DNA from: Desulfobacterales bacterium
Lineage (GTDB): Bacteria > Desulfobacterota > Desulfobacteria > Desulfobacterales > UBA5852
Assembly: GCA_030066455.1 (NCBI GenBank)
Contig: JASJBQ010000107.1
Location: 1 to 17,293 of the forward strand
DNA length: 17,293 bases
Direction of reading: 5' to 3'
This document shows positions 15,402-17,293 of the stretch, piece by piece. Position numbers and translations under genes: made by a program. Under the pieces are notes generated by a model. The model saw only the letters and a list, made by a program, of their open reading frames with translations, was not told where the DNA came from and did no database searches. The stretch's first letter is position 1. Every line of letters starts with the position of its first letter.

Positions 15402-16877
15402 ATGGCCGTTGTCAGCTTCAAGGATGCCCATCGTTACCTTGAGACCGGTGAACCGTCCTGGCCGCCGGTTTTTCTGCTCTATGGAGAAGAGGTCCTGTAC
15501 AGGAAGATACTGGACCGGCTCCTCGAGCGTCTGCTGGGCCAGGCTTCACGTGCGGTCAACTACGAACCCTTCGACGGGTTGAACGAGAACGTGCCGGCCG
15601 CCCTGGCCGCCGTCAACACCTACTCCCTGATGGCGGAACCCAAGGTCGTGGCGTTGACCGACGCACGGCTCTTTCTTTCACGCCGGAACGAAGAGCGACT
15701 ATGGCAGCAGGCCTTCGATGCCGCAAGGGCCGACAAGGTCGCCAAGGCGGCCCGGTTTTTCGGCGACGGACTCGGACTGCGCGGGATGGCATGGGGCGAT
15801 CTGGAGAGCCGCGCCGACTGGCAAACACTCCTGGGCGTCTCGCCCGATGGCGGCGACTGGTCGTGGGCGGTGCCGGTACTCCAGCACGCCCGTGAGACCG
15901 GTCTCAAGGTCTCCACGGCGCCCGATCCCTCGCAGGCCCTGGAAGAAGCGGTGGCCAAGGGCTTTCCCGCGGGGCATTACCTGATCATTACAACGACGCT
16001 GGTCGACAAACGGCGGCGGTTGTTTCAGGCCGTCAAGGACGCGGGGGTCATCTTTGACTGCAGCGTACCCGGCGGGGACCGCAAGGCCGACCGCGCCGAG
16101 CAGGCCCTGGTGATGGACCGGACGGTGGACGACATCCTTAAGGCCCATGGCAAGCAGATGGGGCGGGAGGCCCGTCAGGCCTTGTATGCCCTGACCGGGT
16201 TCGATCTGCGCACCGTGGCCACGAGCGTCGAAAAACTTGTGAATTATGCCGGGGACCAGCCCGAGGTCCTCGCCGCGCACGTCGGTCGCTGCCTCGATCG
16301 CACCCGCCGCGACCCGCTCTATGCGTTCACCGATGCGCTGACCGACCGCCAACTGGACAAATCCCTGTTCTACCTTCGGTCCCTGATGGACAGCGGTGAC
16401 TTCGATCACCCCCTGCCCCTGCTGGCGGCGATCACCAATCAGGTGCGCAAAATGATCGTGGCCAAGGCATTCACCCGCAGCAAATTCGGACAGGCATGGC
16501 ATCCTGGCTGCTCCTACCCCAGGTTTCAAAAGCAAGTCGTCCCGGCGATCAAAGCCTACGACGACCAACTGGGTGAACGGCTGGCCGCATGGCAGCGCAC
16601 GCTGGCCGGGGACGGAGACGCCCAAGGTAAGCGCAAGCGCTCATCCCGAACCAAAATCACCTCGGATCTGACCCTGATGGGGCGCGCGCGCAGTCCCTAC
16701 CCGGTCTTCCGCACGCTGGCCAAGGCCGATCGATTTACCCGGCAGGAACTCGAGGCGGCGTTGGGCGCTGCCAGCCGTGCCGACCGGAAGCTCAAACGCG
16801 GCGGCCCCGGCGGAAGGCTGCTTCTGGAGCAAGTAATCATCGGTATCTGCCGGCGGGAGACCGCGTCCCGCCGATAA
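15402..16877 (+). CDS. holA: DNA polymerase III subunit delta
   Basis: Delta is the clamp-loader subunit that opens the sliding beta clamp. The N-terminus PVFLLYGEEVLYRKILDRLL (22-41) and the SLMAEPKVVALTD segment (75-87) are typical. So are LIITTTLVDKRRRLFQAVKD (194-213) and the C-terminal collar domain (DPLYAFTDALTDRQLDKSLF). At 491 residues it is about 150 longer than the usual protein of around 340. The excess is mainly an insertion at about 92-185, inside the AAA+-like domain I, and a basic low-complexity stretch near 405-430 (AQGKRKRSSRTK). The ATG at 15402 has no obvious ribosome site; it lies 45 bp after lspA and is likely translated from the same transcript. Confidence 0.93.
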   Translation: MAVVSFKDAHRYLETGEPSWPPVFLLYGEEVLYRKILDRLLERLLGQASRAVNYEPFDGLNENVPAALAAVNTYSLMAEPKVVALTDARLFLSRRNEERLWQQAFDAARADKVAKAARFFGDGLGLRGMAWGDLESRADWQTLLGVSPDGGDWSWAVPVLQHARETGLKVSTAPDPSQALEEAVAKGFPAGHYLIITTTLVDKRRRLFQAVKDAGVIFDCSVPGGDRKADRAEQALVMDRTVDDILKAHGKQMGREARQALYALTGFDLRTVATSVEKLVNYAGDQPEVLAAHVGRCLDRTRRDPLYAFTDALTDRQLDKSLFYLRSLMDSGDFDHPLPLLAAITNQVRKMIVAKAFTRSKFGQAWHPGCSYPRFQKQVVPAIKAYDDQLGERLAAWQRTLAGDGDAQGKRKRSSRTKITSDLTLMGRARSPYPVFRTLAKADRFTRQELEAALGAASRADRKLKRGGPGGRLLLEQVIIGICRRETASRR

Positions 16878-17010
16878 ATCGTCTGCGACCCAGCGGGCGC
16901 CGGCACGGTTCACTTCCCCGGGTTTGGCGGCCGGTGCGCAACGGCCGGGCGGTGTTTGATGCGGTCCGGGCGGCATCGCGCGGTCGCATGACGCTGAAAG
17001 GAATGAGGCC

Positions 17011-17217
17011 ATGGGCTTCTGGCGACAACAGGAGGAGAAAATGGCCGCCCGGCTGCTGCAATGGCACTTCCAGCGCCAGGGTGAAAAAATCCCGGAAGGT
17101 GCCGCCCTTGAGCGCATGGCATCCGATCTGGTGACCAAGGCCCATCACGTGGCCAAGAAACGCGGACAGAACGTGGCCGTGATTCTCAAAGAACTGGTTC
17201 AGGATCTCAGACGGTGA
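17011..17217 (+). CDS. Small hypothetical protein
   Basis: A 68-residue soluble, mostly helical, basic protein (MGFWRQQEEKMAARLLQWHF at the start; VAKKRGQNVAVILKELVQDL at the end). I do not recognise a family. The ATG has GAGG 2 nt upstream and AAGGA about 9 nt upstream, the latter at usable spacing. It follows holA after 133 bp on the same strand and may be the last gene of the cluster. No Cys residues, signal peptide or membrane segment is present. Protein-like helical pattern and ribosome site support it as real; function unknown. The remaining 76 bp to the end of the window hold no clear feature. Confidence 0.65.
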   Translation: MGFWRQQEEKMAARLLQWHFQRQGEKIPEGAALERMASDLVTKAHHVAKKRGQNVAVILKELVQDLRR

Positions 17218-17293
17218 ACCGGGATTCCTCAGCGGCTGAAGCCGAGTTTAATGATTGAAAACTGACCGGCAGCATGCTAATCAGGCAAGCTTA

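Noticed and set aside
15699..16625. 308-codon open frame antisense to holA
   Set aside because: It overlaps the clear HolA coding frame; high GC content keeps the antisense frame open.
16928..16947. CGGCCG repeated with an 8-nt loop after holA
   Set aside because: A 6-bp stem common by chance in GC-rich DNA, without a T-tract.
17229..17250. Possible hairpin after the last small gene
   Set aside because: Only a 4-bp stem around TGAA with no T-tract; too weak to call a terminator.

Overview
The window is bacterial chromosomal DNA of high GC content. The gene set suggests a deltaproteobacterium (Desulfobacterota, possibly a sulfate reducer of the Desulfobacteraceae/Desulfosarcina kind). The evidence is the DASS/SLC13 anion permease beside a CBS-domain protein, the free-standing NFACT-R protein, several PilZ proteins, B12-binding-type radical SAM proteins and an unusually long DNA polymerase III delta subunit. 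That placement is inference from protein style. I see no mobile element, tRNA, rRNA or CRISPR array.

Left part (1-5824). A 5'-truncated DASS-family transporter ends at a strong intrinsic terminator (833-876). A long leftward series follows: a CBS-pair protein, an exported iron-type superoxide dismutase with a twin-arginine signal, a stand-alone NFACT-R (DUF814) protein, a small PilZ protein, and an MltF-like lytic transglycosylase with SH3-like, solute-binding and SLT domains. Gaps here are large (100-350 bp), so most of these genes probably have their own promoters.

Middle (5918-11585). A rightward orphan gene (6297-6824) converges on a leftward two-gene operon. That operon encodes a small protein with an FKBP-like look and a Cys-rich metal-binding-type tail, followed 20 bp later by a B12-binding-type radical SAM enzyme. 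A good sigma70-type promoter lies just upstream (8999-9027). Next are a second PilZ protein with its own clear promoter (9629-9656) and a YgiQ-family radical SAM protein, both leftward.

Right part (11867-17293). A consensus-like promoter (TTGACA, 17 bp, TATTTA) drives a rightward housekeeping cluster: ileS (isoleucyl-tRNA synthetase), lspA (signal peptidase II), holA (DNA polymerase III delta) and a small conserved-looking hypothetical gene. ileS next to lspA is a widespread bacterial arrangement.

Most of the window is ordinary core genome. The part most worth a second look is the promoter / Cys-tail protein / radical SAM operon at 6884-9027. The exported superoxide dismutase and the lone NFACT-R protein come next.
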